Below, piece after piece: positions 45,288 through 56,650 of a stretch of DNA of 64,000 nucleotides. The position numbers were made by a program, and so were the translations under genes. Origin of the DNA: Gloeophyllum trabeum ATCC 11539 (lineage: Eukaryota > Basidiomycota > Agaricomycetes > Gloeophyllales > Gloeophyllaceae); contig NW_006920412.1 of assembly GCF_000344685.1 (NCBI RefSeq), positions 1,322,937-1,386,936 on the forward strand, in the 5' to 3' direction. Under the pieces are notes generated by a model that searched no databases, was not told the DNA's origin, and saw nothing but the letters and a program-made list of their open reading frames with translations. Position 1 is the first letter of the stretch. The number at the start of each line of letters is the position of its first letter.

Positions 45288-46788
45288 ATGTCGGGGCCGT
45301 CATCGCTGAAAATCAGGATACCGAAGACTTCAGATCAGGTATATTCACTGATGCCTCGTAATGTGTCGTGCTCAACGCGGATAATACGGAAAGCCGTCAA
45401 GCTCACGCAGTGGCGAGCCCCGCGTGCGCCACGGTAAACGACGCGTCGTCTCAGACGACGAGGAAGATGGCGGCGGCTCATATACGAATGACTACAATCG
45501 TTCTCCGCCGAACAGTCCCCATCCGCCTACGAAGCGAGCCAGGCAAAATCCTGCAACATATGATGACGAAGAACAGGTCGACATAGAAGGAGACGAGGTG
45601 CAGGATACCAGGCCTACAGTGCCGAAGAAGGTGAAGCCCGCGCCGGCAGACGAGTCACGCCCCAGGGAGTCCTCGAAGAGGGTGAGGAAGCGGACGGCGA
45701 AGGTTGTGTGGTCGTCGGATGAAGACTTCGCTGACGTGGTCGGCAATGGAGAGATGGACGAGGAGGATTACGACTTCGAGCCGGAGCAGCGCCGGCGGGG
45801 CAGCAAGGAGCCCAGGGATAAGGGGAAGGCTTCCGGGATCGCACGGAGTAACGGGATAGTGAAGGTGAAAGGTGGGAAGAAGACAAAGAAGGAGGATAAA
45901 GAGATCGTCTTCAAGGATGAGCGGAAAGTATCCTTGCCGCCAGCGGGTGCCTGTACCAAGGGTACATCTACGCCTGTGATGCGGAGACCTATAGGGAAGG
46001 AGAGGGATGACACAGGAGACACTCCGGGTTCACCACGTCCTACAACGGCAGTGAATACTCCTGCTGCAACCACCCCAGGTCCCAGCTCTATCGCTGATTC
46101 CGATCTTCCCTCCGCTATTCCGCAACCGACCCCGACATCTTCGCTACCGCCAATACCCAAGAAGAAGAAATTACCCACAATCAAGAAGAACAAGCCTCCT
46201 GGCAGCTCTTCCGTGTCCACCCCCACCACGACACCGTATCCCAAGAAGCCTGCTGAAGATCCACCCAAGGCAGCGGTAGCTGGCCCTTCCGCGACCGAAA
46301 GGAAAGCCGTTGCAACGGAAGCTGGGCTGGCCGACGACGGACTAGCAGAGTTGCTGGGCAAGAAGAAGGTCGTCCAGGAGAAGACAGAGTTCGACCTGCG
46401 GAACAAAGATGTCTATGCTGAATTGTTCAAGGGCGTGAGTAATCTTCGTAACCTTCATTCCTACATAACTCTGACTTCCAGTACATAGACCGGAGGCATT
46501 GCTCCCCGTTCTGGCATAAACCGGAAGGAAAAGGAGCTAGAGCGCCGTAAGGAACTGGACAAGATGCGCGAGGAGGCGCGCGCAAAGCGGTTGGAAGAGG
46601 CTAAGCGTTCGTTTTCGCTGACGGCGGTCCCTGAGAAGGTCGGGCGGTTTGAGGATATGCTAAAGGAGCGCAAGAGCTCTGCTGCGTTCCCTAATTTGCT
46701 GTGCGGGAAGGTGAGGGAGATTTGGGAGGGTACGAAGCGGGAGAGAGAGAGAAAGAGGAGAGAGGGTTCTGCTGAGTTGCGGAGGTGA
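45288..46788 (+). CDS. basic, disordered nuclear-type protein, function unknown
   Basis: I do not recognise the family. Exon 1 is MSGPSSLKIRIPKTSDQ. An intron ending near 45391 leads to ...RVRHGKRRVVSDDEEDGG and a long S/P/K/E-rich disordered region. That region has nuclear-type motifs (PTKRARQ, SSKRVRKRTAKVVWSSDEDFADV, KGGKKTKKEDKE, IPKKKKLPTIKKNK). After a last intron near 46437-46490 the C-terminus is helical and highly charged (EKELERRKELDKMREEARAKRLEEAKRSF ... FPNLLCGKVREIWEGTKRERERKRREG). The acidic-W-acidic element followed by basic helices suggests a chromatin-associated factor, but that is inference only. It shares a 257-base divergent promoter with MGE1. Confidence 0.75.
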
Positions 46789-47111
46789 TTGGGTGTGACG
46801 GATTTCGACCTGATATTTACCAGTCCATCTGTATCTCACATCCTCGAACGCTCACTGTATAATAAACATCTCGCAACGCATGGAGCTCTTACATACCAGA
46901 GTGCGCATGTGGAATGGCGCCGACTTGAGATACGATTGTGAATAGAGCCTCAATGACCAGGACGGACAGCAAAGTGCACACTCCTCTCAGGCCCGAGCCA
47001 AGGAGGAAATCTTGACAGGACCTGGACAGGGATCTACACTTTATTGTCCCCGTGTTGACAATCAAAAGTCTCGAACGGCCAAGGTGGGCGCGAAATGCAG
47101 TCTCTACAGGA
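46789..47111. other. intergenic, convergent 3' ends
   Basis: A 323-base gap between two converging genes; AATAAA-like sequence (ATAATAAAC near 46860) could serve the plus-strand gene. Nothing else was seen. Confidence 0.5.
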
Positions 47112-48501
47112 TTAAGATCCGCTCTCCGAGCTGATAGCTCGTTCAATACCCTGAGCAGCAGCATACACCCGCGCAAAGATCCCCATCAGCATCTCCCGCT
47201 TTGCCCCCTCTTTTTCTTCCTCGCTGCCATCAGCAACTTTCATGCGGGCCATCTTCTCCTCCAGCGTAGAGCCCCCACCGTACAAAGGCTTGAACACGCT
47301 CTCCAGCTCCTTCACGACACTCTCTAGCTTCCGCACGTTTCCTGAGATGTTCATAGGATTCTGCGGCGAGTATAGGGACGCGATAAGGTCGTCGGAGGTG
47401 CTTAGGAGAGAGGCAGAGAGCGGTGGAAGGAGGGAAAGGGTCGGGTTCGGGAGAGTCGGGAAGTATGAAGAGGAGGACGTAGAGGGAGAAGGGGCAAAGA
47501 GGGTAGGGAGGTGCGTGTGAAGCGTCGCCGTAAGGTTTAACAGGGGCAGGACCTAATAGCAATATTGAGACATGATTATGAATCGAGAGATTGGAATAGA
47601 GAACCTGGCTGGCGCGTTCAACCTCTGCCTTTTTCAGCTTAGCCGTACCCAGTCCCAGCTCCCCCCATCCGTCGTCTTCCTCCTCTTCCTGTCCTAGCCC
47701 CTCATCCTCGTCTCCATCTTCATCATTATAATCATCAATCATCTCCTTGAGTTCTCTCACTCCGTCCTTGACGCTCCCGCCGTCAAGTATCCACAGTTTC
47801 CTCACCGCTTCCGCATTGTTCTTCGAGAGACCAGGAACGAGCGCCTTGCTCTTACCTTTCTTCGAGCTCGCCGCAGAGGCACCGACAGCACCGTCGATCA
47901 ACTGATGTATCGTACCAGTTAGTCTGAGATATTCATCTTGCGACTCCTCGCTTCCGAGTATCCGATCCTCATCCAGCACGCCGACGTTGGGGGTGCCAAT
48001 GCGTCTTCTCGGAGAGTCCGAGGCTAGATGGAGGTACGCTTGCAATAAAGACCGGGTGGTGTAAACGATCTCCTCCACGAGCTGATTGACCTCCTTTACG
48101 AGGAACTCGCCGTAGGTCACTCGATGTAACCCGAACGTACCGGTACATCCTGCAAGATCACTGATCTGGCTGGTAAGCTCTGTGAGGACGGGCGTGGACG
48201 CGGAATATGAAGGGGGGCCGGAGGGCTTGAGGACCAGGGCAAGCCTAGTCAGCGAGTGTGAGATAAGCTGGAGAATGGACAGAAGGTCTTTGTGCAGCGT
48301 CTCGAGCGCGGGTGGAGGGCAGGTGGAGGATGGCGCGTCCGTGAAGTGATTAGAAGACAGAGACGTCGGCGAGGCGAGGGCGTTAAGCGCAGTCGTGCAT
48401 GTCTGGGACGCAATAGACAGGGCTAAGACAGCTGGAGAGACGCGTCAAAACAGCCAAAAGATAAAGAGCGATGAAAGAGGACCTTTCTGTTTGTCCGACA
48501 T
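47112..48501 (-). CDS. GCIP / cyclin-D1-binding protein 1-like protein
   Basis: Resembles the GCIP (CCNDBP1/Dip1) family of helical proteins described in animals as cyclin-D-interacting; the fungal role is unknown. Exon 1 is MSDKQK, then a short intron (GTCCTC...CTCCAG) leads to AVLALSIASQTCTTALNALASPTS. Helical blocks follow: LETLHKDLLSILQLISHSLTRLAL, VTYGEFLVKEVNQLVEEIVYTTRSLLQAYLHLAS, a KLW-type helix (AVRKLWILDGGSVKDGVRELKEMIDDYNDE), an acidic linker, and VLPLLNLTATLHTHL after an intron near 47553-47610. It ends GIFARVYAAAQGIERAISSESGS. The N-terminal helical pattern and the GxVKDxxxEL segment support the family; confidence is moderate. Confidence 0.72.
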
Positions 48502-48693
48502 GAGCGTAAGCGAGCGAAATATCGGGACCCTAACCCTGGCGGCTACAGCCAATAGGACCTTACGTAACCGAGGGCTGAGTGAAATTGCTGCCGGCGCTGC
48601 GTAAGACGGAACGCGGGACTTAGCGCTTTCTACAGTCCCCAACCTGCATGCGCTCGCTCTACGCTTGACTTGTGCCAACACTTAGTCGCTGGC

Positions 48694-51600
48694 ATGAATC
48701 TTTCGCTGGCGTGTGCTCTTCGGAGCCCATGTCGTCGACCAGCCTCGTCAATACTCGCACACGCTCGCCCATTCTCCTCCTTTCCCAGCCGACAAACCGT
48801 GTTCCGTAATGCCACCATTCCTCGTACACCTTTTCGCCCTACCACAGTAAACGCTCCTTCGCCATGTGTATTTAATATCGGTTTGTCAACCTCGTTACGG
48901 CGTTCAATATCTCTAAGGTCCCTCGTCGGCTCGGACGGTCCCCACCCGCCACCGAATGTGGTGGCGTCCATCACTCTACTTGAAGTCGAGGCAAACCAGA
49001 GACCGCATGATGTGGAGAAGCAACTGGCTTTATTCGAAGCCCTGGTCAACTCCGGCACAAGGCAGGGATATGAACTGGTCACGGCAAGATGGGAGAGGAT
49101 GTGCGAATTCGTGAGTGTGCATGTTTTGATATCATCTTCAGTAGATGACTCACATTGCAAATGCAGGATCCCAAGAGTCCTCTATTGACAAGCGATCGCG
49201 CATTTCAGCTCTATCTTTACTGTCTGAATTACCTCGGTGCTGGCGATGCGTTGCCGGCTGCGGTCTCAAAGAGAGAACGCCTCATAAAGGAACATCATCC
49301 TGGGGTGGCAGCTCCCATTCAGTCACAAGGTCAAGCCGCAGAAGCATCATCATCTTTGGGATCGGCTCAGGCCAGTGCATCGTCACAGGTTGCGGACAGC
49401 TCGATCAATGGCGCACGCTCACAAGGGATATCCGGTCTCACAGAGGCTGCATCATTGAGTAGATCTTCTCTGTTGGCCAAGGAAGTTCTATCCGGCGCGA
49501 ATCCTGCTGCACCGAGTCCTGATCCGCTCGCTGCCGCACTGGCTGCTGCTGCTCAGAAACCTGCCGCACCAGTTACGTCAGCTTCGTCTGGACTGTCTCT
49601 TGGTTCGATCTTCGGGAAAGGAAGCAGCGCAAACACTGCTGCCGGCACTGTTGCAACGGGTGGTCCTCTTCCTGGCGGCGTCGGCGGTCCCAGCAACCCT
49701 ATCAGCGTCATAGTGCAAGAGCCCAAGGGCTCCTGGGTACCGCGCATCATTCGCTTCGTCGTCTCGACCCTCTTCATCGGCTTCTTCTTCCTCGTCATAC
49801 TCTCGATCCTGCTTGAGAACTCGGGCCTACTGAAGGCCGGCCCGCGCCAGGCGGAGTTCCAGCCACAGCAGGGTAAAACATACAAGTTCAGCGACGTTCA
49901 TGGCGTGGATGAGGCGAAGGAGGAGCTGTTTGATGTTGTGGAGTTTTTAAAGGATCCGACGGCATTTGCTTCACTCGGAGGGAAGTTACCGAGAGGTATC
50001 CTCTTGACGGGACAGCCTGGTACCGGTAAGACTATGTTGGCTCGGGCGGTTGCTGGAGAGGCAGGCGTACCGTTCTTGTTTGCTAGCGGGTGAGTACATG
50101 TTCTATTCCATCTCCGTCATCGACTGTGAGCGTTTCGTATCCTTGGCTGACGAGCACGACCACCTAGTTCTGAATTCGATGAGATGTTTGTGGGCGTTGG
50201 TGCCAAGCGCGTCCGCGAGCTCTTCGCCGCAGCACGGAAAAAGGCCCCTTCAATCATCTTCATCGACGAACTGGATGCCATCGGATCCAAGCGTAATGCA
50301 CGCGACTCGGCTTACATGAAACAGACGCTTAACCAGCTGCTCGTCGAGATGGACGGGTTCGAGCAGGGTGAGGGCGTTGTAGTGATTGCTGCCACGAACT
50401 TCTTGGAGGCTCTTGATCCCGCGCTCGTGCGGCCTGGTCGGTTCGATAGGATTGTGGCGGTACCGTTGCCGGATGTGAGGGGTCGTGTTCAGATTCTGAA
50501 GCATCATATGAAGGGGATCGTGACTTCGCCTGGTAAGTTGGATGTGCTATCAGTCAGGGTACGGTGCTAATCTGAATCTGCAACGCAGAGGTCGATCTCA
50601 CTATATTGGCTCGTGGCACTCCTGGATTCTCTGGTGCTGATTTGCAGAATATGGTCAAGTACGTGAACCCGTTTTGTTCAAATGCAATACTGCTTATTAT
50701 GTTCCTTATTAGCCAAGCTGCCATCCAGGCTTCGAAGGAACACGCTAAAGAGGTGACTGCGAGGCATCTCGAATGGGCCAAGGACAGGATCATCATGGGT
50801 GCCGAACGCAAGAGCTCGTATATCAACGATAATGTCAAGAAGCTCACGGCTTACCATGAGGCAAGCTCATGACTATCCACTTACGTTTCCCGTATTAATA
50901 GTTCTCTGCGATTAGGGTGGCCATGCCCTGGTCGCGCTGTACACTGAGGGTGCCATGCCGCTGCACAAGGTTACGTGTGTGCCTAGGGGACATGCTTTGG
51001 GTGTGACCTCGCAGTTGCCCGAGGACGATCGGCATAGCGTCTCTCTGAAGGAGTACCTCGCGGAGATTGACGTGTGCTTCGGAGGACGTGTTGCGGAAGA
51101 ATTGAGTACGTTTCTCGGTCAACATTTACATCGATATGAGAGGTATTAACGTTGGATTAGTCTTTGGCCCGGAGAATGTCACCAGTGGTGCTTCGAGTGA
51201 CTTGCGGCACGCAACCAGCACTGCTTCCCGTATGGTGAAGGTGAGTGAGGCGGCAAGACTGTACTACTGGATGCTAATCTGTCTGCTCAGAATTTCGGTT
51301 ACTCTCAGAAGGTTGGGCCTGTATACTACAGCGACCGTGAAGAGGCTATTAGCCCGCATAGGAGGGAGGAGATCGAGGACGAGATCCGGAAGTAAGTGCA
51401 GACATTGCTGTCGTGGGTGATGAACCTAACGTCCGCTCTACAGCCTCCTGAAGGCTGGTGAAGCCCGAGTCGCCAAGCTTCTGAAGAGCAAAGAGGACGA
51501 ACTGCACAGGGTACTTCAATTCTCTCGCTTATGTTTACGGATAGCTGACTATACCTTGCCCAGCTCGCCCACGCCTTGATAGAGTACGAGACTCTTGATC

Positions 51601-51797
51601 TCGAAGAAGTCAAGAAAGTCCTGCGGGGCGAAAAAATCCGGGATATCAAGGAGGTGATGCAGGAGGATCTAGAACGGTTAGACAAGAACGAGAGCTCGGA
51701 TAGCAGCGTATCAGGAGCGATCGCGAGCGTAGCGGGGCATGACCGGATACCTACGCCTGCACCGGCTGCGCCCAGTACGCAACCGCAGGAGTCATAG
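48694..51797 (+). CDS. YME1: mitochondrial i-AAA protease Yme1
   Basis: ATP-dependent zinc metalloprotease of the inner mitochondrial membrane, active in the intermembrane space. The start at 48694 gives a long basic presequence. A single membrane segment ([19 protein letters not shown], about 49757-49815) marks the Yme1 rather than the Yta10/12 type. The AAA domain has Walker A GQPGTGKT (usually GPPGTGKT), Walker [15 protein letters not shown] and [20 protein letters not shown]. The peptidase zinc motif HEGGH is split by an intron with a GC donor (50861-50915): no GT lies between CAT-GAG and an in-frame stop, while GC..AG restores [11 protein letters not shown]. Downstream are [13 protein letters not shown] and SDLRHAT. 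Several short introns; stop TAG at 51797. Confidence 0.95.
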
Positions 51798-52299
51798 CAT
51801 GGGGAGAATGAGTGTATTTTGGCGTTCTCATTGGCTGAGTATTATGCTTTGTGAGATGTACATATGGTTTCCTGCGTAGAATTGTGTAAATGCCGCGAGG
51901 CGCTAATACTAAGCAATCTATCTCAATTCAGTCTTGCTTACGATTAGACTTTACCGCACACTTCGAACGCGTCGACGCCACAAAATCTTAAATCAGACGC
52001 GTATCCAGGCACGTGCTCGCGTGCCCGCTTCACCATACCCAATGCATGTCGTTTTGATCGCGAGCGCGAAGGACCTTGTGCGGACAAAGCTCGTTGTCTT
52101 CCACAGTCAAGGGTGTTGCTTTTTTCCCCTGCCCAGTACCTTGTAATCGCGGGCGAATATCAGCGGCGAAGTCACTGTGAGTGGAGAATCAAGCAAGAGA
52201 AAGAACTGCATGTTTTACAAAGGCATTAGATTTACAACAATAAGGCTATCAGCTTGAACGGCGCTCGCAGAACAACGCCAGACCGACGGTCCCATGCGA
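51798..52299. other. intergenic, convergent 3' ends
   Basis: About 500 bases between converging genes. I see no coding signal, repeat or RNA structure. Confidence 0.55.
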
Positions 52300-53421
52300 C
52301 TAGTCGTAGTCGTCGCATATATCCCGTATCACTGCCCCTTCACGACCGCTGGCGTGCTCTGGATCCCGGGGTTCCTCAGCCGCACCCTGCCTGAGCTCCT
52401 CCTCGAGCGTCCGCAAGAACTCCTCGAGGATGTAGTCCCCCTCCACCTCATCCAGATCATCTCCGGTATCATCCTCGATTTCTTTCGGCAATTCGTCGCC
52501 CACAATGTATGCCCCTGGTGTTAGCAGGGATCGCGGGTTCTGTGCGTATCGCCAGTTCACGCAGTTCCGGCATGCGATCCACGGGTCCTCGGGTTCGTCT
52601 GGGCGGGTGATCGTGACCGTGGGCACGTCTTCGCCGAACACGAGGGTAACGACCTCTACCCCGCTGGCATCGCTCGCCACGGTGATGTTCAGATCACCTT
52701 CGGCGTCCCCGACTAGCGCGTACCAGTCTATGTCCCTCGGCAGGGTGATGTCCTCGTCTTCGGTGTCCTCCGGCACCTCTACATCACCGTCGAACATGTG
52801 GAAGGAGACCTCCTCGTCGGAGAGACTGTCGCAGCTGTACTGCGAAGCACTGTCTTCTTCATCCGACATGGTGACATCCTGCGATCTGATGTCAGCGCAT
52901 AAACACGAGATCCAGCATGGGTCTCGTGCCTCAGGTATTCTCTCGACTTTGTCCTCGTTGCCGATTCCGTCCAGATTGCCCAGGTCGAATCCATACATCC
53001 GTAGAGCCGCTGCGGCATTGTTTGCGGTAATGCGCTGGTAATGCTCTCGTCTCACTATGTTCACCATTGATAATGATTGAGCTTGACTTACTGTTGGTGT
53101 AGATAGCGTGTCGTAGGCCGCCTGCTTGTCCGCTTTGTGGACTAGTTTGCGTCTCTTAGTCGACGGAGACGTGTCATCGCCTCCACCCGCCACAGTCCAT
53201 AGCCTGCGTTCATTCCCGCCCTCGCGCGCGCCCGAGGTATCGCTTGGGTTTGCGTTAATTTGTGTTGCACGCTCCTCAGAGCTGGTGATGCCGATTATCG
53301 CAGACGCTTGGGATGCCACAGCCGGTTCCGAAGGGAAGGATGATGCCTGCGAACGTGGAGAGCCTCCACATGTGCCGTCGTCAGAATCAGGGGACTTCCT
53401 GCGGAGAGTGGATGTGTGCAT
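52300..53421 (-). CDS. acidic protein, function unknown
   Basis: No family recognised. The start at 53421 (MHTSTLRRKSPDSDDG) is preferred over an in-frame ATG at 53439 because a TATAAAG element lies at 53477-53483 on this strand, only about 40 bases from the upstream ATG. The N-terminal half is S/T-rich with a nuclear-type cluster (STKRRKLVHK). The C-terminal half is very acidic (SDEEDSASQYSCDSLSDEE, EDTEDEDIT, EIEDDTGDDLDEVEGDY). An ordered-looking stretch sits between (DIDWYALVGDAEGDLNITVASDASGVEVVTLVFGEDVPTVTI ... PWIACRNCVNWRYAQNPRSLLTPGAYIVGDE). A 57-base intron (GTAAGT...TACCAG) probably removes an in-frame segment after LSTPT. It may be a lineage-specific protein. Confidence 0.65.
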   Translation of the reverse strand: MHTSTLRRKSPDSDDGTCGGSPRSQASSFPSEPAVASQASAIIGITSSEERATQINANPSDTSGAREGGNERRLWTVAGGGDDTSPSTKRRKLVHKADKQAAYDTLSTPTVSQAQSLSMVNIVRREHYQRITANNAAAALRMYGFDLGNLDGIGNEDKVERIPEARDPCWISCLCADIRSQDVTMSDEEDSASQYSCDSLSDEEVSFHMFDGDVEVPEDTEDEDITLPRDIDWYALVGDAEGDLNITVASDASGVEVVTLVFGEDVPTVTITRPDEPEDPWIACRNCVNWRYAQNPRSLLTPGAYIVGDELPKEIEDDTGDDLDEVEGDYILEEFLRTLEEELRQGAAEEPRDPEHASGREGAVIRDICDDYD

Positions 53422-53439
53422 GATAAAGAGGTGGCTCAA

Positions 53440-54375
53440 GTGGTGGCAGTGGAAGGTAAGTCGCGCCGCTGTTGGCCTTTATACGGTCGATGCGTCTGTG
53501 GCTGAAAGTCTGATTCTGGCGACGCGCACAGACCGTGACCTCGGAACGTGCCGCCGACGCATTGTTCTTAGTTCTTCGCCGCTTGGACGGCGCGATCTGT
53601 GCTCAGTGCTTTGTCTACTCGTGAGAGCAAGATTGCGCCACTACGGTCGAGTGCGCTTGGATGGGACGATGAGAATGGTAAGGTGGGCAGTTCAAATGCC
53701 TATTCCCTTGCAACCGCGCTCATCAACTGCAGTGACTCAATCGGCAGTCTCTGGTGCAATGTAGCCGGTGTCTCGCTCCTCGTTTCTGTGAGCGCGTGTC
53801 TTCATCGCCGCATGTAACTTGAAATTAATTAGTAGGCGAACCCTTCTCGTCTGTACGTTCGACTCTGAGAGCATCGTCTTCCATGTATGGTAGTCCGAGG
53901 CGAATTCTAACTCGTCGCCCTCATGGACTTGTGAATATTTTGCGTTGGGCCAGAGGTCACCCTAGAATGGCCCAAACTTCCTCGTGCAATCTCAAGCTCT
54001 CGAGGCTTGTCCATCATGCTAATGAATTACTTTTCACCCCCACCTCACCTCCAGATTATTCTGCGTTTTGGGTATCCTCGCGTATTGGACAAATGGGGTA
54101 AGCGGGCGCTTAACACACCTGACCTTCTCCCATCATCCACTCGCCGGATATGGTACTGCTCCTTCCTTATGCGCTGATCTCAGGTTGTGTCGTCCGATGT
54201 TGGTTTGCAGCCTCATCTGGGCGTTCAAATATCCTCTGTGGCAGCCTGCGAACGTCGAGCAAAGGTCGTTTCTTATCTTATCTAAGACACCTTCGGCTGT
54301 CGCCGGCCCGTCCAAGAATGGTGCACGTCTACGAGTCCGACGCCTCCCCGCCATTCCCAGCCTTATCCGCTCGTC
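53440..54375. other. divergent promoter region
   Basis: About 940 bases between divergent starts. TATAAAG on the minus strand (53477-53483) fits the acidic gene. The rest shows no supported gene, although short frames (for example 54150-54375) run through it. Confidence 0.5.
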
Positions 54376-56315
54376 ATGGTCGCCAACGCTGGGCTCGGTC
54401 TAGCGACCCTCCTGATTACTGCCTTCGATCCCTCCCTACTCAGTGGCCAGCCCTGCTTGTCTCAAAGCTATTATGGCAGCTTTTCGGGACGTAGCATCTT
54501 CCGCCCCGACCCCTCTTGCTTGGAATTGGTAACCGATTCACTTCCGTCTGGGACGATAGTACCAGCAAGCAAGGATATGGCGCAACTGGTATGGATTGAG
54601 GAGCAAGCTATCGACGACTCCTTGAAGTCCCCCTCTGGCGGCTTCGACCTCCAGCTGGAGGAGCTCCTAACCAAGATCTCAACTTTGGGCACCGCGTACT
54701 CTGCGTATGACTTCGCGGGGGAGCGCGAACAAGTATTGGGACCTCCCATCACGCATTACGATGTGATGTACCGCAGCGGTCCATCTGCCCTGTTGTCTCT
54801 CCCCGCCGATGCTGCCAAAGTCATCGACACTATTATCCCGCCATTCTGGAAATCGACCTTGCTTCTCAAGGAGCCCATTACCTACGTACCCGTCCCCTCT
54901 GATGCCGTCCAGAGGGTTCGAGCGCTCCTTGACTCGGTCAAGTTTGACCCAACGGTGGCCGCAATCGTGTCGAATATCTCCGTTCCCCAGATGAAGAATG
55001 ATATCCGCTTCCTCACGGGTCAGGCTCACTATCCACTTACCCTACGAGAAAAAAGCTGATGAAATCGTGTAGGCGAGGACGGAAAATCGGGCATCATTTC
55101 CCGCCACTCCTTCTCCTCGGGCGTCCGCACGGCCGCTGCCTGGCTGTCCGACCGTTTCGAAGACACTGGGGCGACCTGTGAACTGAGACCCTTCCTCGCG
55201 GGCTTTGCTCCTAACGTCGTCTGGTAATGTCCTTCCCTTCACCTCTTTTCTGTGGCCTTGACTAGAATTCCTACCCAGCCGTTACCCTTCGACAGTCAAC
55301 ACCACTGCCACGGTCCTCCTGAGCGCTCATTATGACAGCCGTGGGTCCTTTGGGAGCACGCGCGCCCCTGGAGGGGACGATGATGGCTCCGGCACGGTCG
55401 CGCTCCTCGCGATTGCCAGGACGATCGCAAGGAAAGGTATCACGTTCAGGAGTAACGTGGAGCTAGTTGCGTTTTCCGGGGAGGAGCAGGGTCTACTGGG
55501 CTCCAAGGCGTATGCTCGTGAGTGGACTCGAGACTTCCATTGCACCGGATATGGCTTATTCTTGACTGCATTTTATTTGCAGGTGAGATGCGGGAAGCGG
55601 GCACAAACTTGACTTTGATGGTCCAAGCCGACATGCTGGCATACCACGCGCCTGGAGAGCCAGCCCAATTAGGCCTCCCCGATTTGTAAGGCTACACATT
55701 GTTCTATAGATTGGACCCTGATGCTATAGACACTGTCAGGATTGGCACCCCTGAGGTGAGCCAACTGGTGGCGAATTTGTCGGCGATATACAGCCCAGAA
55801 CTGCAAGTGGGCTTAACCCCGGTACGTCTGGTCCAGACGGGACCAGCGGCTTGTCTCTGATGAACATCCCAGGCATGCTGCAGTGATCATCAAGTAAGAT
55901 TTATGGGGGATCGGAGCAGGACGTATTCTCACCATCACGATAACTTTTGCTAGTCCTTCCATGAGCAGGGTTTCCCTTCAACTCAAGTATTTGAGCGGGC
56001 CGGGCCGGTACGTATCCAGACGTGCCTTGCGAGTTCGCCGTTGATTCACCATGATTCCTCAGATCATAGACCCGATGTACCACAACAGCGGTACGTGACG
56101 GGCGCTATTAGACGTCTCCAGCTTTTTCCCTGACCAACTACTTTAATATGGCAGGTGACCTGAGCGAGCGCGAGGGGTATGACTTCGAGCAGCTCAAGTC
56201 GATCGCCAAAGTACAGGTAGGTATTTGTAATCACCTAGCGATACGGCGGGCTACTGATCCCTACATCCAGTTCGCGACGCTGCTCACGGCTGCTGGGTTC
56301 GATCTGCCTGAGTAA
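54376..56315 (+). CDS. secreted M28-family zinc aminopeptidase
   Basis: Predicted extracellular or vacuolar metallopeptidase of family M28 that removes N-terminal residues from peptides. The start at 54376 gives a hydrophobic leader (MVANAGLGLATLLITAF). A long pro-region ends near NDIRFLTG. The catalytic domain carries VLLSAHYDSRGS (zinc-ligand His), PGGDDDGSGTVALL (bridging Asp), VELVAFSGEEQGLLGS (catalytic and ligand Glu), MVQADMLAY (ligand Asp) and, after two introns, ACCSDHQSFHEQGFPSTQVFE (ligand His). All five metal positions are present. The end is MYHNSGDLSEREGYDFEQL...AAGFDLPE with TAA at 56313-56315. About eight introns, several with GTACGT donors. Confidence 0.92.
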
Positions 56316-56650
56316 ATTGAGTGAGCGAACCAGCCGCGGCCAACCATGTTACCGGTGTATCCTGTTTTTGAACGACTTTGCCAAGCGAATATAGCAACAT
56401 TTTGTATCGGAAATCGCCCATGCAGTATTGCATTAGTACATCATCTATTATTGGTCTGTCTGTCGCATTAGATAAATCAGCATTCTTAATGTGCAAGGTT
56501 TGACATGGTACAAAGATGGACGACAGTATTGCTACATGATAAGATAGACGGCTCTGAGAAGCGGAAGGAAAGCTATCATACACCGCTGAGTTGAATCAAG
56601 AAGTAAGCCAACTGTCGAGTTGGGCCGGGGTTGCGCACAACCACTGAACG
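56316..56650. other. intergenic, convergent 3' ends
   Basis: A 335-base gap between converging genes; nothing recognisable beyond presumed 3'UTRs. Confidence 0.55.

Noticed and set aside
45768..46406. Minus-strand frame of 212 residues rich in S, F and G
   Set aside because: Low-complexity mirror of the lysine/proline-rich disordered protein on the plus strand.
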